Counted from the stretch's first letter, positions 11,711-22,409 are shown. The stretch: DNA of 64,000 bases from Adiantum capillus-veneris (GCA_014529385.2 CM043971.1:27754769-27818768), one strand, 5' to 3'. The notes: generated from the letters alone by a model not told the origin. Program-made: numbers and translations.

Positions 11711-12459
11711 ACAGAAATAGAACCGCAAAGTGTGTGGAATACACACATGAGATGATGTATATATAGAGGGGACCTCGGTGCCATATATAGAGAAGCCATA
11801 TATTGAGTAGCTTCACATATAATCTCAACACCCCCGCTCAAATAAGGGTCCCTAACTGTGGATGAAAAAACTCTTGGGGGATCAAGGGAAAAACCCACAG
11901 CTCTATATACCCCCACCGTTATATTATAAAAATCATTGAATATACAAATGTTCATGAGGAGCTACATCACTCCTTTTACAATGAATATGTAATGAGAAGC
12001 TACATCACTCCTTTAACAATGAATGTTTTATGAGAAGTTACATTACTCCTATCATATCAAATACAATCATGAATACAAAAGTTCAATAAAGAGGTGTAAA
12101 GGCTATCGATTAGCTCGTAATCAGAAGTGTCTCCGTAGTCGCATCACCAAACATATCTTCATGTTGTCATCAAAATGGCATCACCAAACATGTCTTCAGA
12201 AATCTTTATTGTGACCAAGTTTGTCTTCATAAAATCAATTCTTTGATCAATCCTACATAGATCATAGACTCAAAAAAACATAATCATGAGAATTATTAGC
12301 ATCGTTAGTGCAATAATTACGTTCACAATGCCATAAGAATGGTTTGCGACGCCACTCTTTTGACGACATATATACGCACGACAACATATTTGGACATAAA
12401 GTATGAACATAAAAAGTACAAGATGCATGATACGTGATGCAAATGACATATGTATATAC

Positions 12460-12990
12460 TACATAAAACGACATTTATCAACGTAGTGATATCAATGAGT
12501 ATCATCAAAGTATTAACACAATATCATCATTGTATCAATGAAAAGCATCATAAGATAATCATTGTATCAATGAAACAACATCATGGTATCACCGAGAATA
12601 ACCATGTTATCAACGAAATAACATCATGGTATCACCGAGAATATCATGAAACATCATCATGGTATCAACGAAATATCATCATGGTAATAATGAAACATCA
12701 TCATGGTATCAACGAAATATCATCATAGCATCACCGAGAATAACCATGGTATCAACGAAAACAACATCATGGTATCACCGAAAATAACCATGGTATCAAC
12801 GAAATATCATCATGGCAACACCGAGAATAACCATGGTATCAATGAAATGTCATCATGGCAACACCAAGAATAAGCATGGTATCAATGAAATATCATCATG
12901 GTATCAACGAAAATCACCATGACCCAAGTACTAACAAAACATCATCATGGTACCATCAAAATCACTATGGTATCAACGAGAAATTATCAA
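12460..12990. repeat. E4 minisatellite with CATGGTATCA core
   Basis: Alternating units of about 21 bp (CATCATGGTATCAACGAAAT, ACCATGGTATCACCGAGAAT) fill this stretch. The exact 10-mer CATGGTATCA occurs about ten times, with further one-base variants. On the element's own sense strand it reads TGATACCATG, the complement of the element's LTR/primer-site junction CA/TGGTATCA. Confidence 0.8.
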
Positions 12991-13289
12991 TAAAACGATA
13001 TAAACTATATCTCTAGAAGAATAATTATACGAGAATCAATGAATGAGTATATCATATAACAAAAGATCATGTACTAATAGTAGCTTGATAGAATTTGGAT
13101 GATCATCAACGGCTCGAGTGAATCGGAAAGAAATGTAACTCGCTTCTGCAGCAAAGTTACATCAGTAACAAATATATGATTGATGAAGAAAAAATATAAT
13201 TGAAAAGTTTTCAATTATGAGAAAAATCAAAAGCAAAAAGTAAAATCTCCAAGCAGTCCGAGACGATAACCCAAAATCGGTGCAGAATT

Positions 13290-14180
13290 TAGAGAAACTT
13301 TCTTCAGCAAAGTTGTAGAAAATAATAATAATAAAAAAAATGAAAGTTGCTTTTTAGGCATGTACGCAGCCCGCCAACGATAACTCAAAATCAATGCAGA
13401 ATTTGAAAAATATATCTTCTTCCAAGTTGTAGATCACATCAATTCCAATACCGATGACGGCTAGTTTCTGCAAAATCGTTTTCAATCAGGAGAAAAATTT
13501 TTAAAAAAAAGCGAAGTTGCTTTTGCGAACAATAAGTCAAAATCGGTGCAGAATTTGAAAAAACTTTCTTCTGCAAAGTTGTAGACCACATCGATTCCAA
13601 AGCCTCTAACGAATAGTTTCTGCAAAATCATTTTGATTTAAGAGAAAAATAAAAAACATAAAACAAAAGTTGCTTTTCAGGTATGTACGCAGTCCACGAA
13701 CAATAACTCAAAATCGGTGCAAAATTTGAAAAAACTTTCTTCTGCAAAGTTGTAGACCACATTGATTCCGGTCCTTTTGATAGGTAGTTTCTGCAAAATC
13801 GTTTTCACTTAGTAGAAAAGTAAAAAACAAAAAGCGAAAGTTACTTTTCAAGTATGTACGCAGTCTGCGAACGATAACTGAAAATCAGTGCAGAATTTGA
13901 AAAAACTTTCTTCTGTAAAGTTGTAGACCACATTGATTCCGGTGCCTAAAGCGAGTAGTTTCTGAAAAATCATTTTCAATTAGCAGATAAATCAAAAACA
14001 AAAAGCAAAATTTGCTTTTCAGGTATATATGCAGTCCACGAGCGATAACTCAAAATCGGTGCAGAATTTGAAAAAACTTTCTTCTGCAAAGTTGTAAACC
14101 ATATTGATTCCGGTGCCTCTAGCGTGTAGTTTTTGCAAAATTTCTTTCAATTAGGAGAGAAATTGAAAACAAAAACCGTA
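13290..14180. repeat. 171-bp tandem array inside E4
   Basis: The landmark CTTTCTTCTG (one copy CTTTCTTCTGT) begins at 13564, 13735, 13906 and 14077, exactly 171 bp apart each time. Shorter or decayed units start near 13298 and 13418. Each unit contains GTTGTAGACCACATTGATTC, GTAGTTTCTGCAAAAT, TATGTACGCAGTC and ATAACTCAAAATCGGTGCAG. The array ends at the primer-binding site. Confidence 0.85.
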
Positions 14181-14195
14181 TTTCTCTGATACCAT

Positions 14196-14274
<79 letters not shown>

Positions 14275-14638
14275 ACAGAAAAAGAACCCCAAAGTGTGTG
14301 GAATACACACATGAGATGATGTATATATAGAGGGGACCTGGGTGCCATATATAGAGAAGCCATATATTGAGTAGCTTCACATATAAGCTCAATAGTATCA
14401 TTAATTAAGGGAGGAAGACGATAAAACGCATCCCACCACAGCGGCTGCAGCTGCTGCGTTTGGGCCTGGAGCACTACCTGTGATGCGCACACATGAAGCG
14501 CTAGAACCACCACCATCATCACCATAACCATCTTATTCATGCCAAGACTCTTCCTCCACTAATCCATGATTAGTTATGCGCCTGAATTTTTGTCCTCGGC
14601 TACTGACTGAATAAAATGCCATAAAAAGCTTAAGTGGG

Positions 14639-14647
14639 CTTTATATG
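14639..14647 (-). promoter_or_regulatory. TATA-like box of the X8-like gene
   Basis: CATATAAAG on the minus strand lies about 100 bp upstream of the exon 1 ATG at 14540, a normal plant spacing. No other core promoter motif is evident. Confidence 0.4.
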
Positions 14648-15799
14648 TATACTTTTGTGCGCCACCCTACCAATTCCCGACTTGCGTACCAAAAATAAAT
14701 CAAGTTTTTTTTCCAAAAGCTTGGGAAACCTACACATAAGAAAAATTGGCGGAATTGCAAGGTTTCTACACCAAAAATATTTTGTAGGGTTTTCTCAGCT
14801 TCGAGCTAGCTTTCTTATATAGTGGTTGATTGTCACCATTACTAACTAACAATAGGAATGATGCCATATGCTTGCTCCGTTGTTATGCCTTCCTTGCTAT
14901 GTGCGTATATTATGGAGAAGTTTTATACCAACTCTATATCGGCATGTTCTCGACGTTCCTTTGTTGTGTGAATAACTTGAGGGTACTGCTGAGTTTCGAG
15001 CAGGTTGCAATGTTTGATCATGGCGATGCAATGAGCTCGAAGCTACTAGCATAGTATAAGCGGTACAAGTTGCAATAGCATCCATGACGCAAAGACTCAC
15101 ATCTCTTTTCACCTTGCAATTGATTTGTTGAACCGGAGGAAGACAGTGCATGTAGACAAGAGGAGAGAGAGACGACACCAACATGTACAAGCCCCAAAGT
15201 GTGTCTACTGATCACACGAGATGTGTTTATATAGAGGGGACCAGGGTGCTATATATAGAGATACTATATATAGCTCAACACTCCCACTCAAATGAAGGTC
15301 CCTAACTGTGGATGAAAAAACCCTTGGGGGCTCAAGGGAAAAACCCACAGCTCTATATATACCCACCGTTATATTTAAATATTTTGAACATACATTTACA
15401 ATGTTCTAAGGAGCTACATCACTCCTGTTTTACAATGTGCCCTTTCAAGGGTCTTTAACAATATATGCAAATTCTTCAATATCTTTGAAAACCTTCAATA
15501 TCTTTGAGCAACTTAAATATCTTTCAGCCTCTATACACATTGCTTGATGTGACTTTCATCCTGTAAACAATCATCAACTCAAGAAACATATCGAGACGTG
15601 AAGGTTAAAAATAAATACATCACATTATCCTTAAAGACGGTTCGCGACGCCTCTCTAGAGACGACATAGAAACAAACATAATGCTTATGCAGTCACATGT
15701 GTAGATGACATAGCAACAAATGTAACATCAATGTAATCACTTGTGCACAAATATATACAAAGTATGCATGTAAATACATTGGGGCCCCCAAGATCTCAA

Positions 15800-16090
15800 C
15801 TAAGAATTGTCATCATCATGGCTTTACGTACCATGGCATCACGATATTCACCATGGCATTAAGACGCTTAGAAATTTTTTGAAATAGCAATCATCATGGA
15901 TTTACGTACCATGGCATCACGGTATTCACTATGGCATAAGAGACGCTCAGAAAATCTTGGAAATACCAATCATCATGGTTTTACGTACCATGGCATCAGA
16001 GACGTTTTCTTCAAATCAAATAAAAATTGTAAAATAGTAATCACTATCATCGCTTTACCTACCATGACATTACAAACGCGCTAGTTTTGC
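15800..16090. repeat. CCATGGTACGTAAA repeats in E5
   Basis: Degenerate units of 60-90 bp, each with ATCATCATGG, then TTTACGTACCATGGCATCA and a GACGCTTAGAAA or GACGTTTTC block. Related units lie at 6184-6370 and 33395-33560 in E2 and E7. Confidence 0.65.
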
Positions 16091-17409
16091 GCAAAACCTA
16101 CAAAAACCTCAAGATAATGACGAGTCAATAAATAAATGCTTTGTACAATCACGTGAAATATTTTATGAAAATCATGACGAGATTAGTAGCATGTATCAAG
16201 AACCAAAGCCATGATCAGCGGAGAAAATAAAAACACAACAAATAGTATCATCTTGAACCATGGATGAAGATAATAAAGACGCATCATGTAACTTCACACG
16301 TGACATCATGAAGCTCCATTTGGTGAACGTTGACGTTTCTACGTCAATGATGTACATGAAACCTGTGGACAACATTTCACGCTATACTAGGCTATGTGAT
16401 TGAAGATAAAAGAAACCTGTGCTAGGCAAAAGCTTGCTACACATAGCATGAGAAAATTGTCTCTATAGTGATCCTCGGCATTTGTACGTCAATATAGATT
16501 CCCTTGACCCGTTGTTGAATATTGGGCCTGGTGGTCGTAGCCCTTTCGAGGCACTTGTTAAGCCGGGACTGGTAGATCTCAGTGAAGGTCGTAGCCATCG
16601 TGAAGCATTGCAAAAGCTACGACTCAAAACGACACAACACAAACCACCTTGGCTCTGCTGGATTAACCATGTCTTATACATACATCAAGTTGTTCTTATA
16701 CGATTAGGTTGTAACAAGGCGGCCTAGAAGAAAAACTGATAAACCTGCGCTACCTAATACCCACAATTAAAGTAGAACCTTCGTATGCGGCATCTAATCA
16801 TGCGCTTAAAAGCTGGGACAGCTCCATGGTGCACATAAGACAACAAAGAAATACGTATAAGTTTGTCAGCATGGGAGGTGGGTAAAACTACCTTCTTTTG
16901 CATGAGAGCTGGACAGGAGACTTTGCTAGCATAGGAGAAATACAGGCCCACTTACGATCCCTTTAGCACAACGGACAACGGACAGTAGAGGTCTCGAATT
17001 CATGTCCGGAAGATGCTCAAAAGATTTTGCTAACTACAACCGATTACTTAAAGCAGATTACTTAGGACATGCAGCAGTTTACTTAGGATGCGCTGTAGAG
17101 ATACATGAGATGGCGCCCCTATTTTGAGCAACGCAATTAAAAAAGCAGCTGAGCATGACACGATAGCCGGTCAGTCAATTCAAGTAGCTGAGAAGGACAA
17201 TGTTGCCTGATTTGGCACTACTTGCATTAATTTTAGGCGTTTATATCAATATCCAACCATCTAATTATAGCAAAAGCAGCCGCTTGCGTAGCCACTTATA
17301 CATAGAGATCTCTATCATGCTCTTCCTGAGGTAAAGAGCATAGAAAGCTCACCATCTGCACTACATTAGGCTCCGCTTATACATACATCAGGCTGCTATA
17401 CATACATAT

Positions 17410-17682
17410 TCAAGTTGCGCTTATACATAAAGCTGCTCCTTGGTGGCCTACGCTAGAGCAACCGCCTTGAAATATCGTATCCACAATTAACCTTTGTGCA
17501 TCACCTACAACACGACCATAAACGAAACAAAAGACAAACTTTACTTGATAGATAATTTGACTTATCTTTGGCTGTGTATACTTTGTGAGATCGACTGCCG
17601 ATGAACTTCTAATTGTTTTATCATGAAGCTTCATCACTACCCACCGTGCCTTAACGCCTTGGATTGTATGCTCTGATACCAT
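17410..17682 (-). CDS. E5 ORF starting at the primer-binding site
   Basis: This frame of 90 codons begins with an ATG made from the LTR's terminal A and the first bases of the primer site, so the protein starts MVSE (from ATGGTATCAGAG). It continues HTIQGVKARWVVMKLHDKT, and later TKYTQPKISQIIYQVKFVF. I recognise no domain and there is no zinc knuckle. It reads identically in A, A' (where the frame is extended upstream) and A''. It may be a shrunken gag start or a chance frame. Confidence 0.4.
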   Translation of the reverse strand: MVSEHTIQGVKARWVVMKLHDKTIRSSSAVDLTKYTQPKISQIIYQVKFVFCFVYGRVVGDAQRLIVDTIFQGGCSSVGHQGAALCISAT

Positions 17683-17836
17683 GTTGAATCCAAGGGAGAC
17701 AGTGTAACTAGATGAGAGAAGAGAGAGAAGACACCATCATATGCAAGCCCCAAAGTGTGTCTACTGATCACACTAGATGTGTTTATATAGAGGGGACCAG
17801 GGTGCTATATATAGAGATACTATATATAGCTCAACA

Positions 17837-18281
17837 TGATTTCACCATGCATGGAAAATGAGATTATACAAGGAAAATGAACAGTAACAAATACGATCGT
17901 TTTATTCAAAGCTGACTTCAGAGGTGAATTGATGGTCGTATGGCATCGAGCATGGATTCCATCAATCGGATGCTTGATCAAAAATTATGCGTAGTGAGGA
18001 TCTTTTGAATACTAGAACATCTGTTGAGCATAGGCAACAACCTACTATTGGTGTTCCATCTCCATTCGTGCATACTCCGTGGGTTGAAGTGGCCCGTACT
18101 CTCCTCTGAGTCGATAGAAGGTGGCCATTGTCCATCTGAATCTTTCATGTTTTCACCCAAATTGGAGCGATCAAGTGCAACAGTTTTCTCCTATCATGAT
18201 TCACCAATCAATTCCATGTGTGTTGCGATGACATGGACTGAAGTCTTTGTTGAAGTAACAATCGACTGAGGTATGATACCA
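17837..18281 (-). other. sequence between E5 and the E6 LTR
   Basis: On the minus strand this follows the E6 LTR and its primer-like site, so it may be the start of E6 internal sequence into which E5 later inserted. A 60-codon frame (17978-18160, MGENMKDSDGQWPPSIDSEE..) is unidentified. Confidence 0.3.
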
Positions 18282-18832
18282 CTATAACGAACTTGGGCGC
18301 CCCAAGTCGAGAATCTGCCACAATCACATGAGAGAAACTAAAAATCACTTAACTTCAAGATGACACAGCCCGTAGTTCCATGCCTAGAGAGATTGGCCCC
18401 CAAAGTTTGGCGCCCCCTTTCAATATTTGTTTTTATATTAATCCTTGGCAAAGTACAGTGTCCGAGGGTCCTCTCTCTGCTCAATGATCCCAAGCCAATC
18501 CAAGGGAGAATGAGGCCCTCGAACTTCTTATAAAGGCCTCTGGCCCAAAAACAATACCTAAAAAGCCTCTAGTTCTAAAAGCAATTGATCTCATAAAACT
18601 GTCAGCTCTGCTTGCCACAAATCGCATAAAAATTTTGGGGTCCATATAGCGCTGCCACGTCAATAGAGTGCCACAAATTGTGGGGGTCCGTACAATGCTA
18701 CCACGTCAACAGGGCATGCTTCGTTTTAAAATTCTAGTGTCCCTTGGGGGCAATCGAACGGGACCCCATTAGTTGGACATACAATAAAGGCATGAACTAC
18801 TAGTATGCGGATCATTTCCCAACTCTAAAACA
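18272..18832 (-). mobile_element. E6: larger copia-like LTR
   Basis: About 551 bp (18282-18832) reading TGTTTTAGAGTTGGG at its start on the minus strand and ending near GTTATAG. The primer-like TGGTATCATA follows at 18272-18281 (one mismatch from TGGTATCAGA). A purine-rich GAGGGTGGAG lies directly before the LTR. A TATA-like TTTATAAG lies near 18527-18536, and two direct repeats with GACGTGGYAGC lie upstream of it. The LTR end lacks a clean CA, so the left boundary is uncertain. Having both a polypurine-like stretch before and a primer site after it suggests an internal-LTR-internal arrangement or decay. Confidence 0.45.
18641..18709 (-). promoter_or_regulatory. direct repeats with ACGTGG core in the E6 U3 region
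   Basis: On the minus strand TTGACGTGG(C/T)AGC..GGACCCC occurs twice, 46 bp apart (plus-strand CCACGTCAA ends at 18663 and 18709). ACGTGG is the core of plant G-box/ABRE bZIP sites. The pair lies 100-180 bp upstream of the TATA-like box, a plausible enhancer position. Confidence 0.4.
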
Positions 18833-21800
18833 CTCCACCCTCGAAGAAAGAGTTGGAAACATACACCTGCGGTCACATACCACATGCCAAAATCTCCAAG
18901 ATGACAGGGGAACTCCAAAGACTGGGGCAACTAAAGCTACTGAGAAATCAACTATTCAATGACAAAGAATAAAATAATTGCACCAACCACTATATACAAT
19001 AATAAACTACAAATTTTATCTAAAGGAACTTCATCGGAACTGAGAACAAAAGTGCTAATGATCTTCATCTGTCTACCACACTTCCAAAGTGAATTAGGAA
19101 CAAACATCACAGAAAGGAACACACATCAATATTGAGATTGCAGCTAATACACCAAGGTTAAGAGACCCTGCATCCAAGCTCTGCAAGAGAAGAACAAGGT
19201 GCTACAAAAAGCCACTAGCTAGACTATCAATCATGTCCACTTGTACTAAAAGGAAGTAGTCTATAGAAACCAACTCCCAAAATGGTTCCACATGCCCCTC
19301 AAAACAAGGAACACCCAAACCATGGATAACTACCATAACTCTCCAACGATCTCTACCTATGTAACTAGATCACCCGAGGTAGGTGAATCCAAAAGAAAAT
19401 ATACTTGTGTAATCTGGAACCGGATCTGGGAGAATCGAGAAGAGTCTCTCCCAAGCTGCAAAGAATGTCAAGGCTAGTTGTAATTGTTTTCTAGTCCAAG
19501 AAGGACCACTATCCACATATACAATACAACATGTTAATCTAAGGGTAAGGGAAGTGGATGTGTCATGATTGTACACCCTCCAGGGATCAATCTAGAACAC
19601 GGGCATAGGAACTATTGCTTGAATGCACTAGGAAGAGTAGCTGCCACACCACAAACCCAAAAGACAAATCAACCACCAAAATGACAAAAGAAGAACATCC
19701 TAATTGCACTGTCGTCTGAAGTACACCATCCAAAGCCACAGAAAGCAAGGCAGATACTTTGTACTTCTCTTTGATATGAATACAAAGACATGGTTCAATC
19801 TATTTGATTGATTTTGTACCTAATTTAAAGGTTGACTTCGACTGTAGACACTAGTAAGAGCTTGACAATAATTTTAGTAAAGTTTTGAGTCTCTTCAACA
19901 CTTGTTTGTACTGAAAATTTATAAAAATATAAATTGTTCCTTAAGTCAAATATTAGGTTTTAATTTGACCAAGTCATTGTTGCAAGCATACCTTGATCTC
20001 ATTTAGTGCCACATCCTTAGTACCATTATTATAAAGATCAACGTTATCTACATTCTTCTCAATGCAAACTATAATTTTTTTTCATTGCGCAAGATTACAA
20101 TTTCATAGTTAGAGATCTCAGGTTTAGACAAGTAACTCTTCTATTCAAAATCCACCACTTCCATGTTAGTGGTTTTGTATCCATCTATCACATAAAGTGT
20201 TGATGAATTTATAAAAATAATATACAATCTTCAGATTGCTCCAAAGACCCATTTTCCAATACTCAAGATCTAGAGATATGTAGTGCAATGCAAGGGAGAG
20301 TGCACTTGCCCACTTATGATGATGAAAGCGAGTCAATAATATTTTGTGCTACTTACACAAGAAGGGTATGTACCAAAGGTTTTACCATTCTAAGCTTCTT
20401 CGCAAAATCCACCATGTTATCCAGACTTTTGCCAACATTAGCAACACCATCAGAGGAAGATTGAGGTCTATAGGTCCCCATTAAGATGCCATGACTGATC
20501 AAAGTGATTATAAAAGAATTGCCCAAATGCGTGATTCCATGCATACAATGATGTTGGGCTTGTAAGAGTAGAAGATTTTCTTAAAGGCATCTTTCACACT
20601 CTTTATCCCTACAGATGACACGAATAGTTCTCCAAAAATTCAAGCCTCCATAACCTCTAAATACAAGCTCAAAATCTATTGGAGAACTGGATCTGACAAA
20701 CACTCATCAAGAGCTTTCCATTCCTAATCTTTTAAATTCATTTTGACAAACAATCAAAATTTGACTTTCAAAATCTCGATTGAAGCAAAAAATTGCACCT
20801 AAAGTCAAAGAGTAAGAGAGGTTAACAAAATGTGTCTACTTCCCAATCATAGAACTTGCATCAAAATATCTCAAGCACAACTTTTTCTCACACCAACTCC
20901 AATGTATCAAAGTGTGTTCAAAACTTCAGCTTTGGAGGAGATTTAAGTATGCATAACAGACGATCGTGATGAGAGAGAGAAACACACTTTGATGCTTTAT
21001 TATACATTCTACCACTTCTATGTAAGTATTTATAATGCTTGCAAACCATGTGGTGTTGTCACTACTATAACAATCTTCAAGATGTGGGTATTATAGGCTC
21101 ATACATTAACGTCGTCTATGCAATTGCATAATACTTGAGGATAATGCGCAATTTCCCATTACGCTCACATTATGCATACACATCAACTGACGCATACGCT
21201 TGTGCACAATAAGTGCATATATGTTCATTAGGTATTACATACATTATTAATGCATAAGTATAGGATGTATAAGCATTTATGCAGGAGTGAAAATGAATCT
21301 GTATATTGAAATTGAAGTAGGACAAGACTCCAATACATCAAACAATACATATCAATACAAACAGTTTCAGGGCAATAAGTTGTAGAATCCAAGGCTAGCG
21401 AGTCTAGATCAAATATCTATGAATCTCATAGCGGAGATGCTGGCCCATCTACATCTTGCACATCAAAAAGTAAACAATATTCAAGTTATTCGATATGTAT
21501 TCCAAACAACGCTAGCTAACTATAATATTAATTACGCCAACATCCTACACATTCTTGGCTGGCATCTTCTACCGTTTTTGGAGGACATCCCTGGCATTGC
21601 AAACCATGTGGTGTCGTCATCGGTATACCAATTAACTCTCATCTGATGTTGCATCCCGTTTTTGCAGGACATCCCTCCGAAAGCTTATGTATGGGTATTC
21701 ATGCATTTTTTGCATGTCCTCTTTAACATCTGGATTTTCTATAATATCCCCCAATGCATTATGTCTAGATGTGGTAGTGTAATTATGAGTGCGCACTCGG

Positions 21801-22340
21801 ACGATGGCAAGTGAGATGGGGGGTTTGATAGAAGAGGTGATACAACTAAGATGGCCGTGTGCAAGCTCTGAGGCAATTTACCTACGTGCATAGCTTGCTC
21901 TGAAACCAGCAAGTTGCTACAGGAAAGTTGGAGAAACTACCCACTAGTAAGCAAGAAGAAAGAGCTCTAATACTAAAAACAAGGGGTTTTTTTTTCAAGG
22001 GCTCATGGTAGCAATAAGGATTCAAAGAGAAGAAGAACCATTGGCTAACCAAGTACATCAAAAGAGCATATACCTTTCTTACTTTCAAAACATTTATGGC
22101 TAAGCTAAGCAAGCCATTACATCTACAATGAGGGAGTAGAATAAGATACAAAGAAACTTTGGTAGAACATAATTGAAACATGGAGTCTTATTTTTGTTCG
22201 AGTGAAGCACGTACCACATGTACAAGCTCACAAATATTATCCACATCCCTTTTAACTTTAGTTCACTAAAAGCAAAGGACGTGCAACAGGCATAGACATT
22301 AACATGTTTTACACCTCATGAAGGCTTCACAATCACTTTT
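18833..22340. other. 3.5 kb without a recognisable gene
   Basis: AT-rich DNA with only short frames. The minus strand at 20353-20544 has a 63-codon frame (MHGITHLGNSFIITLISHGI..) preceded in another frame by VKDAFKKIFYSYKPNIIVCM, faintly like the start of a LINE endonuclease, but not enough to call. The phrase TTGCAAACCATGTGGTGTYG occurs twice (near 21038 and 21597). The part nearest 18833 is probably E6 internal DNA. Confidence 0.4.
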
Positions 22341-22409
22341 TCCACTAAGCCCCTCCACTTTGGAGTAGACACATACCGCTTAGATCCAAAAAAATTATTG
22401 TGAAGAGTA

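Larger units (their letters stand above)
11659..14394 (-). mobile_element. E4: complete non-autonomous copia-type element
   Basis: A 2736-bp element flanked by the 5-bp target duplication GTATC (11654-11658 and 14395-14399). The 3' LTR is 11659-11830 (172 bp) and the 5' LTR is 14195-14394 (200 bp); the length difference is mainly the (GA/CT)n tract (about 46 against 75 bp). The primer site TGGTATCAGAG lies at 14184-14194. Near the 3' LTR are the conserved family end with AAGAGTTTTTTC and a polypurine stretch. There is no gag or pol frame. The interior is two tandem arrays plus a short 3' region with GGAGCTACATCACTCC repeated three times. It sits in intron 1 of the X8-like gene, in the same orientation as the gene. 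Mobilisation by a related autonomous copia is inferred. Confidence 0.85.
10867..14540 (-). pseudogene. X8/CBM43-like secreted protein gene, copy A (intron insertion, frameshift)
   Basis: Three exons on the minus strand. Exon 1 (14538-14540 ATG to 14478) encodes a 21-residue hydrophobic signal peptide (MNKMVMVMMVVVLALHVCAS..) and ends CACAG/GTAGTG. Exon 2 (11539-11133) follows GTGCAG and ends CCAT/GTAAGC. Exon 3 (10970-10867) follows GATGCAG. Exon 2 carries a Cys-rich stretch including PLCAAINHWFGRGSC, YHHTAYATNIYWQTYL and LVLTDPC. This resembles the C-terminal half of the X8/CBM43 domain (spaced Cys, YA.N.Y.Q, ..TDPS-GSC), which binds beta-1,3-glucan in callose-binding wall proteins. In this copy exon 2 is out of frame near 11385-11400, where copy A' has different bases and stays open. 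Intron 1 holds element E4. A TATA-like CATATAAAG lies about 100 bp upstream of the ATG. Confidence 0.5.
15126..17836 (-). mobile_element. E5: complete non-autonomous copia-type element
   Basis: A 2711-bp element with target duplication TGATT at 15121-15125 and 17837-17841. LTRs are 15126-15280 and 17682-17836, 155 bp each. The primer site TGGTATCAGAG(C) is at 17670-17681. The 3' end carries the polypurine stretch GAGTGGGAG and the conserved stem-loop with CCCTTGAGCCCCCAAGGG. No gag-pol is present; the only notable frame is the 90-codon ORF at the primer site. The interior has CCATGGTACGTAAA repeats at 15800-16090. It lies upstream of the X8-like gene and has the same orientation as E4. Confidence 0.88.

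Noticed and set aside
12450-12728. 92-codon frame in E4 with repeated HHGI-NE phrases
   Set aside because: It is a translation of the CATGGTATCA minisatellite; unit variants shift the frame further on.
12460-14180. CRISPR-like or regularly spaced repeat array
   Set aside because: The repeats are adjacent degenerate tandem units without unique spacers, inside a plant retrotransposon.
14151-14540. A 129-codon secreted protein frame ending in a Ser-Leu run
   Set aside because: It is the signal-peptide exon reading through its intron into the E4 LTR and its CT tract.
14830-15054. 74-codon plus-strand frame MSPLLTNNRNDAICLLRCYA..
   Set aside because: No family recognised, no splice or promoter context, and an opposite-strand frame of similar length covers it.
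20353-20900. Possible LINE endonuclease start (YKPNIIVCMESR) and a following 63-codon frame
   Set aside because: Only a short phrase matches, frames break on both sides, and no reverse transcriptase motif or poly-A tail is near.
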